DNA of 64,000 nucleotides from Paenibacillus dauci (GTDB lineage Bacteria > Bacillota > Bacilli > Paenibacillales > Paenibacillaceae): contig NZ_KQ040798.1 in NCBI RefSeq assembly GCF_000971985.1, positions 372,001 through 436,000 of the forward strand. The letters are read 5' to 3'. Each line of letters begins with the position of its first letter. Position 1 is the stretch's first letter. The notes under the pieces were generated by a model. The model was not told the DNA's origin. It worked only from the letters and a program-made list of their open reading frames with translations, and made no database searches. Below are positions 24,084 to 32,172 of the stretch, piece by piece. The position numbers were made by a program, and so were the translations under genes.

Positions 24084-25151
24084 TTATACCTGATTATGTT
24101 GTGATAACAAATATATAGTCTCCATATCATGAGCTATTCGCATCTCCAGACGTGTCCGAAGATTATAAAAATCCTGTAGTCCGCAATAATCCATGCCAAG
24201 CCGCTTGATGATCAGCCCAATAATCGAATCATCATAGTCAGGGGTACTCCAGTGATAGAGAGCATGATAAATCTCTTCTGCCGTCTCCTGATTAGGATGA
24301 AGAACAGACAGGGATAACCTCCGATATTGCAGCTTCTCGCATAACATCTGGTATAGTACATCCAGCTGATATTCCATCCGCTGCCGATCTTCCGTATCCG
24401 TCAGTGTATGCCGTACATCATCAATCAGATCTGTAAACGTCAATCCTACATGACTCATCGCTCTATACATCCATACACAGGTTCCGGTACCTGTATCATG
24501 AGCCTCCCAGTAAGGACTCCATAATATCTGTCGTATCCATTCGCGATACTCTGGTCCATATAAGGCAATACCCAGTACCAATCCTGCATTGCAGTCAATA
24601 GAAGCCTGCTGTTCTCCCCAGTGATATAACTTCGGAATCAGCGAAGCATCTGCCACCTGGCTGGATAGAGCAGGCAAAAACTCATTAAACAGAGACTGTC
24701 CCATTGTCTCTTCGATTGTTCTTCGCAGTATAGCTGCTTCTTTATCATCAAGCTGCAGTTGCAGCAGTCCAAGACAGGCTCTAGTCTGCCACTCCCAGCT
24801 CTTACTGTCGTCGAGCGCATAATGAAGCAGGCTGCCCACTGCCTCCTGCACGCCGAGGTAACCACAGGCAGTCAGTATATCTCCCGGTAGTCCAACACGC
24901 AGCCGGCCTTCTGTAAAAGCCCATCGATACAATTCCAGTCCCAGCTCCCGATCACCCAGCTTACATAAACCTTCCAGTAGATTAATATAGTCCCAGTCTT
25001 CGGGATGAGTAATAAAGCAGTGATACAGCGCATGGGCATCCTCGATATTGCCGTACTTGATAATCATATGCAGCATGGTCTCATACCAGACGGATTCTCT
25101 GCTCGTATTCTGTTCCAGCTCCATGATCAATTGCCGGGTAATCGTTAGCAT
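24084..25151 (-). CDS. Helical-repeat protein, 355 residues, unknown
   Basis: Cytosolic all-alpha protein. Repeated helix pairs such as NIEDAHALYHCFITHPEDWD, LGDRELGLELYRWAFTEG and ACLGLLQLQLDDKEAAILRR suggest HEAT- or TPR-like units, though no repeat is a clean consensus. GAAAGGAAGTTTCC precedes the ATG. It lies 163 bp downstream of the TPR-like gene at 25314, beyond that operon's terminator, so it is at most a read-through member. No catalytic motif seen. It may be functionally tied to the neighbouring HSP90/TPR cluster by position and helical-repeat character. Confidence 0.65.
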   Translation of the reverse strand: MLTITRQLIMELEQNTSRESVWYETMLHMIIKYGNIEDAHALYHCFITHPEDWDYINLLEGLCKLGDRELGLELYRWAFTEGRLRVGLPGDILTACGYLGVQEAVGSLLHYALDDSKSWEWQTRACLGLLQLQLDDKEAAILRRTIEETMGQSLFNEFLPALSSQVADASLIPKLYHWGEQQASIDCNAGLVLGIALYGPEYREWIRQILWSPYWEAHDTGTGTCVWMYRAMSHVGLTFTDLIDDVRHTLTDTEDRQRMEYQLDVLYQMLCEKLQYRRLSLSVLHPNQETAEEIYHALYHWSTPDYDDSIIGLIIKRLGMDYCGLQDFYNLRTRLEMRIAHDMETIYLLSQHNQV

Positions 25152-25230
25152 CGGGGAAACTTCCTTTCTAATATAAGGGATTAGTTACATTTCTGAAGAA
25201 CATGCCTGTCGATCATAACAGTCTTATCAT

Positions 25231-25258
25231 ATAAAAAGGCGCTCATCTGAGCGCCCTT
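25231..25258 (-). terminator. Terminator of the HSP90/TPR operon
   Basis: On the minus strand GGGCGCTCA-GA-TGAGCGCC is followed by TTTTTATATG: an 8-bp GC-rich stem (25238-25245 with 25248-25255) and a good U-tract. It lies 56 bp beyond the last repeat-protein stop. Confidence 0.9.
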
Positions 25259-25313
25259 TCCCATACCATCATACGGCTACGCCAATCAAAATCTTTTCAT
25301 CGATCATTTCCAT

Positions 25314-26375
25314 TTATCTTGGCAGCGTCTGAAGATACGTCACATAATATTGGTTGTGATTACGCTGATCCAGTTTGCGGGCAGTTTCCAGTGCCATTTC
25401 ACTATACTGGGCAGCCAATTTGTTCACATCTGTCGCATGCTCCGGGTACGGGTAAAAAGAAGGAATCTTCACATTGAAGTTGACCTGCTCCTCGGCCAGA
25501 CGCCGGAATAATGCTGCTGCATAACCATGGAACAGCATATTATCGAGCGGATCTTCATGTTCTGCGGTCCAGGAGATATGTTTCTCAAACAATTCCAGTG
25601 CCTTGAACGGATCGGTTACGGTCAGGTATCCGATCTGTTCTCCTATACAGCGCAAAAAGTCATGATTATCCTTGGTCAGCCGATATCCTTTTTTCTGATA
25701 TTTCTCTGCTTCCTGGTGACGCCCCAGACGGTGCAGGGGCAGCAGTACCTTGGACAAGGTCAGATGCGGAATCTCTGCACAGGTCATTTTCCCGGTCAGA
25801 ATAGGCTGCGCCGCCTGAAGCAGCTGCTCATCATCACCAAGACGCATATAATATTCGACAAATTCATTCTGCTCACAGGCTTCGCAGTCACTCATTCCGT
25901 CCCGTTCCATCGGTCGGAGCTGCTGCAGGAACTGTCCCGCTTCCTCCAACTGACCGGATTGCAGAGCCAGTGTAAAGCGGTAGTACCAGTAGGTCCGGTC
26001 ATTATAGCCGTGTTCCTGATACCGGCGCCGCATATCTTCCAACAGATTATCGATCTGTGCCCGCTCAATCTCCGGGAAACAGAGCAGATTATCTACGATC
26101 CATTTATACGACCAGAGCAGCGGATAATCATAATATTCCTCCGGATTCTTGTCATACTGACCAAGCTGCCAGGAGAAAGCGACCAGCGCTTTGCGCGGAT
26201 ATCCGCTAAATGTAGCCGTCTCGACAATCTCCCCACGAATTTCGTATCCGGCATCGACTTCGCCCAGACTGTCAGCGATCCGCGCCGCTTCATCCAGCAG
26301 TTCCAATTTGGCATGTCCATTGGGTAATTGATATGCCTCATCCAGCAATTCTTCGTAACTTCGTTCTGTATTCAT
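25314..26375 (-). CDS. TPR-like helical protein with CxxC motif (paralogue 1 of the HSP90 operon)
   Basis: Cytosolic protein of 353 residues built of helix pairs typical of TPR scaffolds, for example ELLDEAARIADSLGEVDAG and LLPLHRLGRHQEAEKYQ. Cys164 and Cys167 form CEACEQ, conserved in its neighbour as CSACEQ. Many blocks match the upstream gene: FSGYPRKALVAFSWQLGQYD here and FSGYPRKAMIHYSWMLGQYD there. The two are therefore tandem paralogues. The ATG at 26375 lies 2 bp after the previous stop, with GGAGG further upstream than usual. It is the last gene of the five-gene operon. TPR proteins often bind HSP90, so a co-chaperone or client-adaptor role is an inference. Confidence 0.8.
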   Translation of the reverse strand: MNTERSYEELLDEAYQLPNGHAKLELLDEAARIADSLGEVDAGYEIRGEIVETATFSGYPRKALVAFSWQLGQYDKNPEEYYDYPLLWSYKWIVDNLLCFPEIERAQIDNLLEDMRRRYQEHGYNDRTYWYYRFTLALQSGQLEEAGQFLQQLRPMERDGMSDCEACEQNEFVEYYMRLGDDEQLLQAAQPILTGKMTCAEIPHLTLSKVLLPLHRLGRHQEAEKYQKKGYRLTKDNHDFLRCIGEQIGYLTVTDPFKALELFEKHISWTAEHEDPLDNMLFHGYAAALFRRLAEEQVNFNVKIPSFYPYPEHATDVNKLAAQYSEMALETARKLDQRNHNQYYVTYLQTLPR

Positions 26376-26377
26376 AG

Positions 26378-27466
26378 TTAATTAATAGCCTCCGTTCCCC
26401 TGATATATTGATGAATCCTGTCGGTATAATACGAATTGCCATTTCGCTTATCAAATCGGGCTGCGGTATCCAGTGCCTGTTGCAGTACATAATCCGCTAG
26501 TGCACCGACATCTGCTTTATCACCCGTATAACCATATTCCATAGGCAGACGGATTTGATAGTGCACATCCGTCTCCTTGCTAAGACGCCGCAGCAGACCA
26601 GCTACATGCATACTGAACATCATGGCTTCCAGTGCACTCTCATGATCAATCAGCCAATCTGCATGACGTTCGAACAGATCCAAGCCGAGAAATGGATCGG
26701 TATGGGTAAGATAGCCAATATGTTCACCTATCGACTGCAAATAATCACGATTGCTTGCGATATTCGCATAATTACGACTGCGATAATTTTCCGCTTCGGC
26801 TGTACGTCCCAAATGGTAAAAAGGCAGCAGCAGTGAAGCAATGGTCTGATGAGGAACCGTAGTACAGCTCATTGTCCCCTGCAAAATAGGTTCGGCTGCC
26901 TGCAAAGCTTCTTCATGTCTGCCCAGTATGATATAGTGATCCACCAGTTCATCCTGCTCGCAGGCAGAGCAGTCACTCATCTGATCACGCGGCAGCTGCA
27001 GAACAAGCTTCATATAGTCATCCGCCTGCTCCAGCTCTCCGACGTACAGATGCAGGGTATACAGATTGGAGTAATACGTGCGGTCACTATAACCAGCCGC
27101 CTGGTAACGTACACGCATATCGTCTATCAGTTCCTGCAGCTGCTCCCGGCTGATCTCTGGAAAATCGATAGCATTGACAAAGATCCATTTGTACGACCAG
27201 AGCAGATTATGCTGATTGTATGCCTGCGGATTCTGATCATACTGACCAAGCATCCACGAATAATGAATCATTGCTTTACGGGGATAGCCGCTGAATATCG
27301 CTGCTTCCACCAGCTCGCTGCGCACCATGTATCCCGCTTCGATATGTCCCTGATGATCCGCAATCCGTACTGCCTGCTCCAGAAGTTCAACCTTGGTCCG
27401 ACTGTCTGGCAGTTCAAGCGCCTCTCTGTACAGCGCCAGAATTTCCGGATCAATCGGTGTACTCAT
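26378..27466 (-). CDS. TPR-like helical protein with CxxC motif (paralogue 2 of the HSP90 operon)
   Basis: Cytosolic helical-repeat protein of 362 residues. The start is the ATG at 27466, which overlaps the TGA of the HSP90 gene as ATGA, with AAAGGAGAC as ribosome site inside the HSP90 3' end. This gives translational coupling to the chaperone. Cys166 and Cys169 lie in CSACEQ at the same place as in the paralogue. TPR-like units include ELLEQAVRIADHQGHIEAGY and LLPFYHLGRTAEAENY. It ends 2 bp before the second paralogue. Tandem duplication with kept CxxCEQ and FSGYPRKA motifs suggests both copies are functional. No enzyme motif is visible. Confidence 0.8.
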   Translation of the reverse strand: MSTPIDPEILALYREALELPDSRTKVELLEQAVRIADHQGHIEAGYMVRSELVEAAIFSGYPRKAMIHYSWMLGQYDQNPQAYNQHNLLWSYKWIFVNAIDFPEISREQLQELIDDMRVRYQAAGYSDRTYYSNLYTLHLYVGELEQADDYMKLVLQLPRDQMSDCSACEQDELVDHYIILGRHEEALQAAEPILQGTMSCTTVPHQTIASLLLPFYHLGRTAEAENYRSRNYANIASNRDYLQSIGEHIGYLTHTDPFLGLDLFERHADWLIDHESALEAMMFSMHVAGLLRRLSKETDVHYQIRLPMEYGYTGDKADVGALADYVLQQALDTAARFDKRNGNSYYTDRIHQYIRGTEAIN

Positions 27467-29292
27467 AGCGAGTCTCCTTTGCCACCTGCAGACAATCCCC
27501 ATTCGATAAATCGCAGAATGCCCTGATTCAGGACAGCCATCTCCTGCTTGTTCATTGGATAGTGGCCCATCATGAGTGAATTAACATATAACATCTCGAT
27601 CGCTACCTGCATCATCTCCTCGCTACCCGGCTGGAAAATGCGTCCAACTACCGGATTGTCCAGATTCAGATACAGCGTCGAATACGCCGACTGCTGCATC
27701 GTGGATCCCAGTGAACCGAGAATTGAAGAAAGCGTATCTGTACTTACTTCCTTGGCAGCTTCAAGAGAACGCAGATCCGAAGATTCCTTGGATAGGGTAA
27801 ACAGTGCCGGCAACTCGGATGGTTTGAACCGCTTCAACTGGATCTGACAACGGAAACGCTGCAGAGCCATATCGGCAAGCCGTGTTTTCTCATAGTATTC
27901 CTTGCGTTCCTGCGGTGTCAGATCGGTAAAGGACATGGATACATCTTCCGGCAGCAGACGCTCGGTTACTACCTGTGCATTGACTTCGGGCAGCAGCGCC
28001 ATTAGCTCGGCATCATAGATGTACCCACCATTAACTACCAGCAAGGATTGTGCCGAAGCCACATGAATGATCTGACGATATTCGTCCAGTGTCAGTGTAT
28101 AGTGAATATGATCATGCTCCTTGAGCATTTCGCCCAGAGTACGCCGTCCATAGGTCGTCTCGAACGGCAGCCAGCGGTGAACGATCCGGTAGAACTCGGC
28201 ATCTTCGGTTGCCAGTGCCTTCATCGACAGGGCATGCAGCTGGATAATATGCTGCAACCGGTCAGGATCATAGTCCGCCATGCGCATCAGCTCGCTGCGG
28301 ATGGCTTCGCCCAGCTCATCACGTACTTCTTCCAATCTTTCATTTTCATAAAAATGTTCACGTGATGCTGTCGGCTGCAGTTCATCGGTCCAGATCAGAC
28401 ACTTCACAAAAAAGGCCCAATCCGGCAAAATATTCTCTGCTTTGTCGGAGACAAGCATGTATTTGAGATAAACCTGATGGGAACGCTTGGCATTCAGATT
28501 GACTGCATATGGCAGCACATAGGCAATCCCTCCTGTCCGACCGGAAGCCGTACGCAGTGGAATAAAGTCTCTGAACTGCTCTCCCATTAATCGTTCGCCA
28601 TACTGTAATACTTCTTCCCGATTACTGCGGGCCAGATCCGGTTCCTGAATCCAGACCGGACGGTAATCATTGATCACTTTGCTGGATGTGCCATCATTGA
28701 ATGTAATCGGATAAGGCAGCAACGCTCCATAGTAGTACAGGCCACGCTCGAGCTCCTGTGGTTCATAATACATTTCACTGCCTGTCTTGCAGCGCAGGTA
28801 TACCTTGGTTCCTGCCGATAAATCCGTTTCCAGGGTACGGATACTGTATGTACCATCCGGCTGTCCACGCCATTCCAGCGTAGGTCCACCCTTGGCGGAG
28901 CGAGTCACCATGACAATCTCGTCACTCACCATAAAGCAGGACAGCAGACCAATACCGAATCGCCCGATAAACGTCGTCTCTCCAGTAAAAGCAGCCTCGC
29001 CACGCTTGGAAGACTGACCGATTTGTGCCAAAAACTCATGAATATCTTCCTCGGTCAGACCGACACCATTATCTTCGATAATCAGTGTGGAATTTGCACC
29101 GCTTCCGGCGAGCTCGATATGCACCTTGCCTTGATAATCCGTCTCCAGCTGGTTACGTGCCGTAATGGCATCCACTGCATTTTGCATCACTTCACGCAGG
29201 AATACCCGCGGATTACTGTATAGATGATTGGATAAAATATTGATCATGCCGCTCAGGTTCACCTGAAAACGATAATTATTCTGATTGCTCAT
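27463..29292 (-). CDS. Divergent HSP90-family (HtpG-like) chaperone ATPase
   Basis: GHKL-type ATPase of 609 residues with the HSP90 layout. The N-domain contains RVFLREVMQNAVDAITA (catalytic Glu34 and Mg-binding Asn38), IIEDNGVGLTEEDI (Asp74, G-x-G) and the lid/glycine motif GRFGIGLLSCFMVSD. The middle domain includes PTASREHFYENERLEEVRDE, a conserved HSP90 patch, and a shorter, diverged C-terminal dimerisation part ends the chain. The sequence differs clearly from housekeeping HtpG (for example no EFFEKY-type blocks I recognise) and belongs to the group annotated simply as HSP90 family protein. GGAGAG precedes the ATG. The gene is coupled by ATGA overlap to a TPR-like protein, so a dedicated chaperone complex is likely. 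Confidence 0.88.
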   Translation of the reverse strand: MSNQNNYRFQVNLSGMINILSNHLYSNPRVFLREVMQNAVDAITARNQLETDYQGKVHIELAGSGANSTLIIEDNGVGLTEEDIHEFLAQIGQSSKRGEAAFTGETTFIGRFGIGLLSCFMVSDEIVMVTRSAKGGPTLEWRGQPDGTYSIRTLETDLSAGTKVYLRCKTGSEMYYEPQELERGLYYYGALLPYPITFNDGTSSKVINDYRPVWIQEPDLARSNREEVLQYGERLMGEQFRDFIPLRTASGRTGGIAYVLPYAVNLNAKRSHQVYLKYMLVSDKAENILPDWAFFVKCLIWTDELQPTASREHFYENERLEEVRDELGEAIRSELMRMADYDPDRLQHIIQLHALSMKALATEDAEFYRIVHRWLPFETTYGRRTLGEMLKEHDHIHYTLTLDEYRQIIHVASAQSLLVVNGGYIYDAELMALLPEVNAQVVTERLLPEDVSMSFTDLTPQERKEYYEKTRLADMALQRFRCQIQLKRFKPSELPALFTLSKESSDLRSLEAAKEVSTDTLSSILGSLGSTMQQSAYSTLYLNLDNPVVGRIFQPGSEEMMQVAIEMLYVNSLMMGHYPMNKQEMAVLNQGILRFIEWGLSAGGKGDSL

Positions 29293-29356
29293 AAGTACTC
29301 TCCATTCTCACCTGAAATGTGAATATCTATTTTTCTTTCGGATGCGGAGCCTGTGA

Positions 29357-29839
29357 TTATATGTCTTTGGACTGCTTGTGTTCAGCGACCTGATGAAGCA
29401 CATCTATAGCTTGGATCCGGCTTGCCACTTGATCGTAATCCAGAAAAGCATCGTATTCGTAATAATAATTTAATGCCATCACAATCATCGTGAGCGATAT
29501 CGGCTGTTTCGCCTGCTTGAGTACATCGATCACATCTTCAAATGTAGCAAGTTCCAACCATGTCTGGACACCTTGCTCCGCAAACCTGGCAGGCAGTATG
29601 TCCTCACGATCATTTTGTACCGTCAGCCCTTGTTCTTCCTGCTCCCCGAGCCATTCTTCACTAAAATAATAGATGGGTGTGTGGAGCGGATCTTCATTCC
29701 AGTGCTCCACATCGGTATAGAGCCATTCATTATGCAGCTGCCCATGCATAGCGACCAATTCCTGTAGATTCCCGAATGTCATGCTATCCGGACGGGTTCT
29801 GCGGTTATAATCCGCCATCCGATCTTCGTATCGACTCAA
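29357..29839 (-). CDS. Hypothetical protein, 160 residues, HSP90 operon member
   Basis: Acidic cytosolic protein of unknown family. The likely start is the TTG at 29839, one base after the TAA of the zinc-ribbon gene, with AGAGGG six to seven bases upstream; the first ATG (29818) has no better site. The chain has a helical start (RYEDRMADYNRRTRP), a Trp/Glu-rich middle (VEHWNEDPLHTPIYYFSEEW), and DVIDVLKQAKQPISLTMIVM in the second half. It sits 64 bp before the HSP90 start. No known domain recognised. Its fixed place between a zinc-ribbon protein and an HSP90 suggests an adaptor or client. Confidence 0.65.
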   Translation of the reverse strand: MSRYEDRMADYNRRTRPDSMTFGNLQELVAMHGQLHNEWLYTDVEHWNEDPLHTPIYYFSEEWLGEQEEQGLTVQNDREDILPARFAEQGVQTWLELATFEDVIDVLKQAKQPISLTMIVMALNYYYEYDAFLDYDQVASRIQAIDVLHQVAEHKQSKDI

Positions 29840-29840
29840 C

Positions 29841-30482
29841 TTATCCCTCTTTTCTGCCGGAAGACGGACTGTGTTTCATCTGCATTTTGCGCAGCAGCCT
29901 GACGATTCCATCGCGGTTTTTGGCTTCTTTCATGTATTTGGGTATAGGATGGGAAGCTGTGCGGATAACCTGAAAATACATGGAATTCTCGCGCAGATCT
30001 GCAGAGATATAGTCCAGCAGATAGCTCAGATGCTCCCGATTCAGTGCCCACACCTGTTGTCCACGATAATCATCCATGAAATACAGTTCCAAATTAAAAT
30101 AAGGCTCTCTACCCTGATAAATCTCCGGCATCTGCCAGTAGCCGGTATCCTGCTTGCGAACAGCAACGCGGTTAACCCTATTACAATGGGGACATGGAAA
30201 ATGAACCTGCTTTTGACCGAATTGTCGCCGGTTATGCAGCGGCTGGTTGAACCACCTCTCGCAATGTGTACATATTGCAGCTACCGAGTAAGCATATCGC
30301 GGCTGTTGTCTTGATTGATACAGGCATGATGAACAGCGCACGATAACTTCTTGTTCATCTGATAGATAGCGAATACTGGCTGGTCCTTCGCACTGAGAAC
30401 ATTTGACGATAATTTCACCGCCGCTGTTCAGGATCGCATAGATGGAATAAGGCATTCCGACAGGATCTTTGAAACGTTTCAC
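29841..30482 (-). CDS. Double zinc-ribbon protein, HSP90 operon first gene
   Basis: Protein of 213 residues with four CxxC knuckles: Cys28/31, 50/53, 71/74 and 97/100, enough for two zinc ribbons (KCSQCEG, RCSSCLY, ICTHCERW and PCPHCNRV). The rest has an acidic-aromatic middle (QMPEIYQGREPYFNLELYF) and a basic tail (KNRDGIVRLLRKMQMK). The start is a GTG at 30482 with GGGAGG seven bases upstream. A 7-bp hairpin (30502-30519) lies just before the ribosome site. It is the first gene of the operon under the promoter at 30621-30649. Nucleic-acid or protein binding is plausible. It is not a DnaJ, because no J domain is present. Confidence 0.75.
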   Translation of the reverse strand: MKRFKDPVGMPYSIYAILNSGGEIIVKCSQCEGPASIRYLSDEQEVIVRCSSCLYQSRQQPRYAYSVAAICTHCERWFNQPLHNRRQFGQKQVHFPCPHCNRVNRVAVRKQDTGYWQMPEIYQGREPYFNLELYFMDDYRGQQVWALNREHLSYLLDYISADLRENSMYFQVIRTASHPIPKYMKEAKNRDGIVRLLRKMQMKHSPSSGRKEG

Positions 30483-30566
30483 CTTTGCACCTCCCTTGAC
30501 AGGTTATGTCTCCATAACCGGTTAGCTGAATAGGCGTATTATCCATAGCCGTTGCTATATCCAGAA

Positions 30567-30587
30567 TTACATTCCAGTTCTCTCCTT
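30567..30587 (-). promoter_or_regulatory. Start-stop element (SD, AUG, UAA) in the leader of the HSP90 operon
   Basis: On the minus strand AAGGAGA (30587-30581) is followed after 8 nt by ATG (30572-30570) directly joined to TAA (30569-30567). The spacing is ideal for initiation, so ribosomes could load and stop at once in the leader, between the promoter and the GTG of the first gene. It may be coincidence or a translational control element. Confidence 0.4.
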
Positions 30588-30620
30588 ATTCCTGCTATTT
30601 AACAGGATATATTACTTCTA

Positions 30621-30649
30621 AGTATACCGATGTATCCGGTGAGTAACAA
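30621..30649 (-). promoter_or_regulatory. Sigma-A promoter of the zinc-ribbon/HSP90 operon
   Basis: On the minus strand TTGTTA (30649-30644), exactly 17 bp, then TATACT (30626-30621). Transcription from about 30614 leaves a leader of about 130 nt that contains a start-stop element and a 7-bp hairpin (GGTTATG with CATAACC, 30502-30519). Confidence 0.7.
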
Positions 30650-31010
30650 CCTGATTACCGACTTCACCTAAATGGTTAAACAGAATAGAAGCTGCTATTT
30701 TATGAATCAATATGTATTACGATTCTCTAACATCATTCTGCTTATTCACTCATTTTCCGCCAAAAATATGAATTTTTATGACTGTATGTAACCGTTTGTG
30801 AATGAACAATAATTGCTATTTACCGAATTATCTTGTAATCAATATAAATTGAACAAATTATTTAGCAACCCACTAATTTCGACCTAATCATTCTCGTTGC
30901 TTCATACGATAATAAGTAGTATCCAGGTAATTCAATGACTTATTAAATTGATAAGTCTATGACAAAGAAAATTACCGAAAACGAATTTGGACGTGGAGGC
31001 ACACTGTATT
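30650..31010. other. AT-rich divergent region before the PAS chemoreceptor gene
   Basis: About 360 bp, very AT-rich, without a gene. It must hold the chemoreceptor promoter, but I find no confident sigma-A or sigma-D pair. Confidence 0.5.
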
Positions 31011-31925
31011 ATGACAACCAACAATCAGGATCAAACTGTAACCGATGAACTTGTAGTAAAATCTCTCGAGAAAAATCTGGCTATTATCCGGTTTGATATG
31101 AATCGTCAGGTCGCTTATGTGAATAATATCTTTGCAAGTACTATGGGTTATACACCAGCCGCCATGCTTGGCATGAGTCACAAACAGTTTTGTTTCCCCG
31201 AATTTGTGAATAGTCCGGAATATGAGTTGATGTGGAAAAATCTCTTTTCCGGCAAAAGCTTTCAGGATAAGATCAAACGTATGGATGCGCACGATGACGC
31301 GATCTGGCTTGAAGCCACCTACATGCCTGTTTTTAACGAAGCAGGTAACAAAGTCATCGGAATTACCAAAATTGCAGCGAATATTACTACACGTCAAATC
31401 AATATTACAAACGTCGTACAGGATATGCAAAACATGGCCGATGAACTAAGTCAACGCGCAGATACCGGTATCCAGCGCAATCAGGATCTGCTGACCAGTA
31501 TTAACAAAATCGCTAATGCTTCACTGGAGAATACGTCTACTCTTCAAAATCTGCAGCAGCAGGCACAATCTATTCAGGGAGTGGTGCAAACGATTCGTGA
31601 TATCTCTTCGCAGACACATCTGCTCGCACTTAATGCCGCTATCGAAGCTGCCCATGCCGGCGAATTCGGCCGCGGATTCGATGTAGTAGCCAAGGAAGTA
31701 CGCAAGTTATCCGGTATGGTCGAGAAATCTATTATTGAAGTCAAAAACAGTGTAGATTCGATCACCCAGGAGATCAATAAAATCTCGGACGGAACTACGG
31801 GTGTACAAAGCGATGTGGAAGATAGCCAGCAGCAGATTCAGGTAGCCATAGAGGAATTCTCTACGATTGCCTCATCAGCCCAGCAGCTGGATAACCAGGC
31901 ACGTAAAGTATCCGATATTATCTAG
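31011..31925 (+). CDS. Soluble PAS-domain methyl-accepting chemotaxis protein
   Basis: Cytoplasmic chemoreceptor of 304 residues without membrane segments. A PAS domain (about 20-135) contains [21 protein letters not shown] and [21 protein letters not shown] short MCP signalling domain follows, with the hairpin tip [20 protein letters not shown] that contacts CheA and CheW, then [16 protein letters not shown]. The signalling arm is short, so it may form clusters with other receptors or act alone. The ATG at 31011 has ACGTGGAGG upstream; an in-frame TTG at 30987 is less likely. It probably senses an intracellular ligand such as heme, flavin or oxygen. Monocistronic with a terminator. Confidence 0.88.
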   Translation: MTTNNQDQTVTDELVVKSLEKNLAIIRFDMNRQVAYVNNIFASTMGYTPAAMLGMSHKQFCFPEFVNSPEYELMWKNLFSGKSFQDKIKRMDAHDDAIWLEATYMPVFNEAGNKVIGITKIAANITTRQINITNVVQDMQNMADELSQRADTGIQRNQDLLTSINKIANASLENTSTLQNLQQQAQSIQGVVQTIRDISSQTHLLALNAAIEAAHAGEFGRGFDVVAKEVRKLSGMVEKSIIEVKNSVDSITQEINKISDGTTGVQSDVEDSQQQIQVAIEEFSTIASSAQQLDNQARKVSDII

Positions 31926-31966
31926 TCTATACTAATTCATCATTATAGGATGTTGATCCAATCAGC

Positions 31967-32006
31967 AGACTGTTATCGCAAGATATTGTGATGACAGTCT
32001 TTTTTG
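31967..32006 (+). terminator. Terminator of the PAS chemoreceptor gene
   Basis: AGACTGT (31967-31973) pairs with ACAGTCT (31994-32000), extended inward by TATCGCAA/TTGTGATG, and is followed by TTTTTG on the plus strand. Confidence 0.85.
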
Positions 32007-32110
32007 ATGAAATTAATCTTCTATTTCAGCCATGAAAAGATAGAACATCTCGCTTGAATTGTATAAAATAGGAAATAGAAGCAGTCGTTCGATCTGCTAC
32101 TGCTGTTTAT

Positions 32111-32124
32111 TGAAAACGTTATCA
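32111..32124 (+). promoter_or_regulatory. cre (CcpA) site of the GH32 gene
   Basis: TGAAAACGTTATCA matches the cre consensus TGWAANCGNTNWCA at every position, 49 bp before the GH32 start codon. A possible -10 (TATAAA, 32062-32067) lies upstream, so CcpA would act as a roadblock downstream of the promoter. Carbon catabolite repression is inferred. Confidence 0.85.
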
Positions 32125-32172
32125 TAAAATAAGTATCAGGCACTGCCAAATTCCTGCAAAGGTGGTCATTCG

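Noticed and set aside
24084-30482. Reading the HSP90 cluster as a known anti-phage system
   Set aside because: No nuclease, TIR, reverse transcriptase, NAD-depleting or membrane-effector domain was found, and none of the named defence systems I know has this gene set; it is kept as an open candidate.
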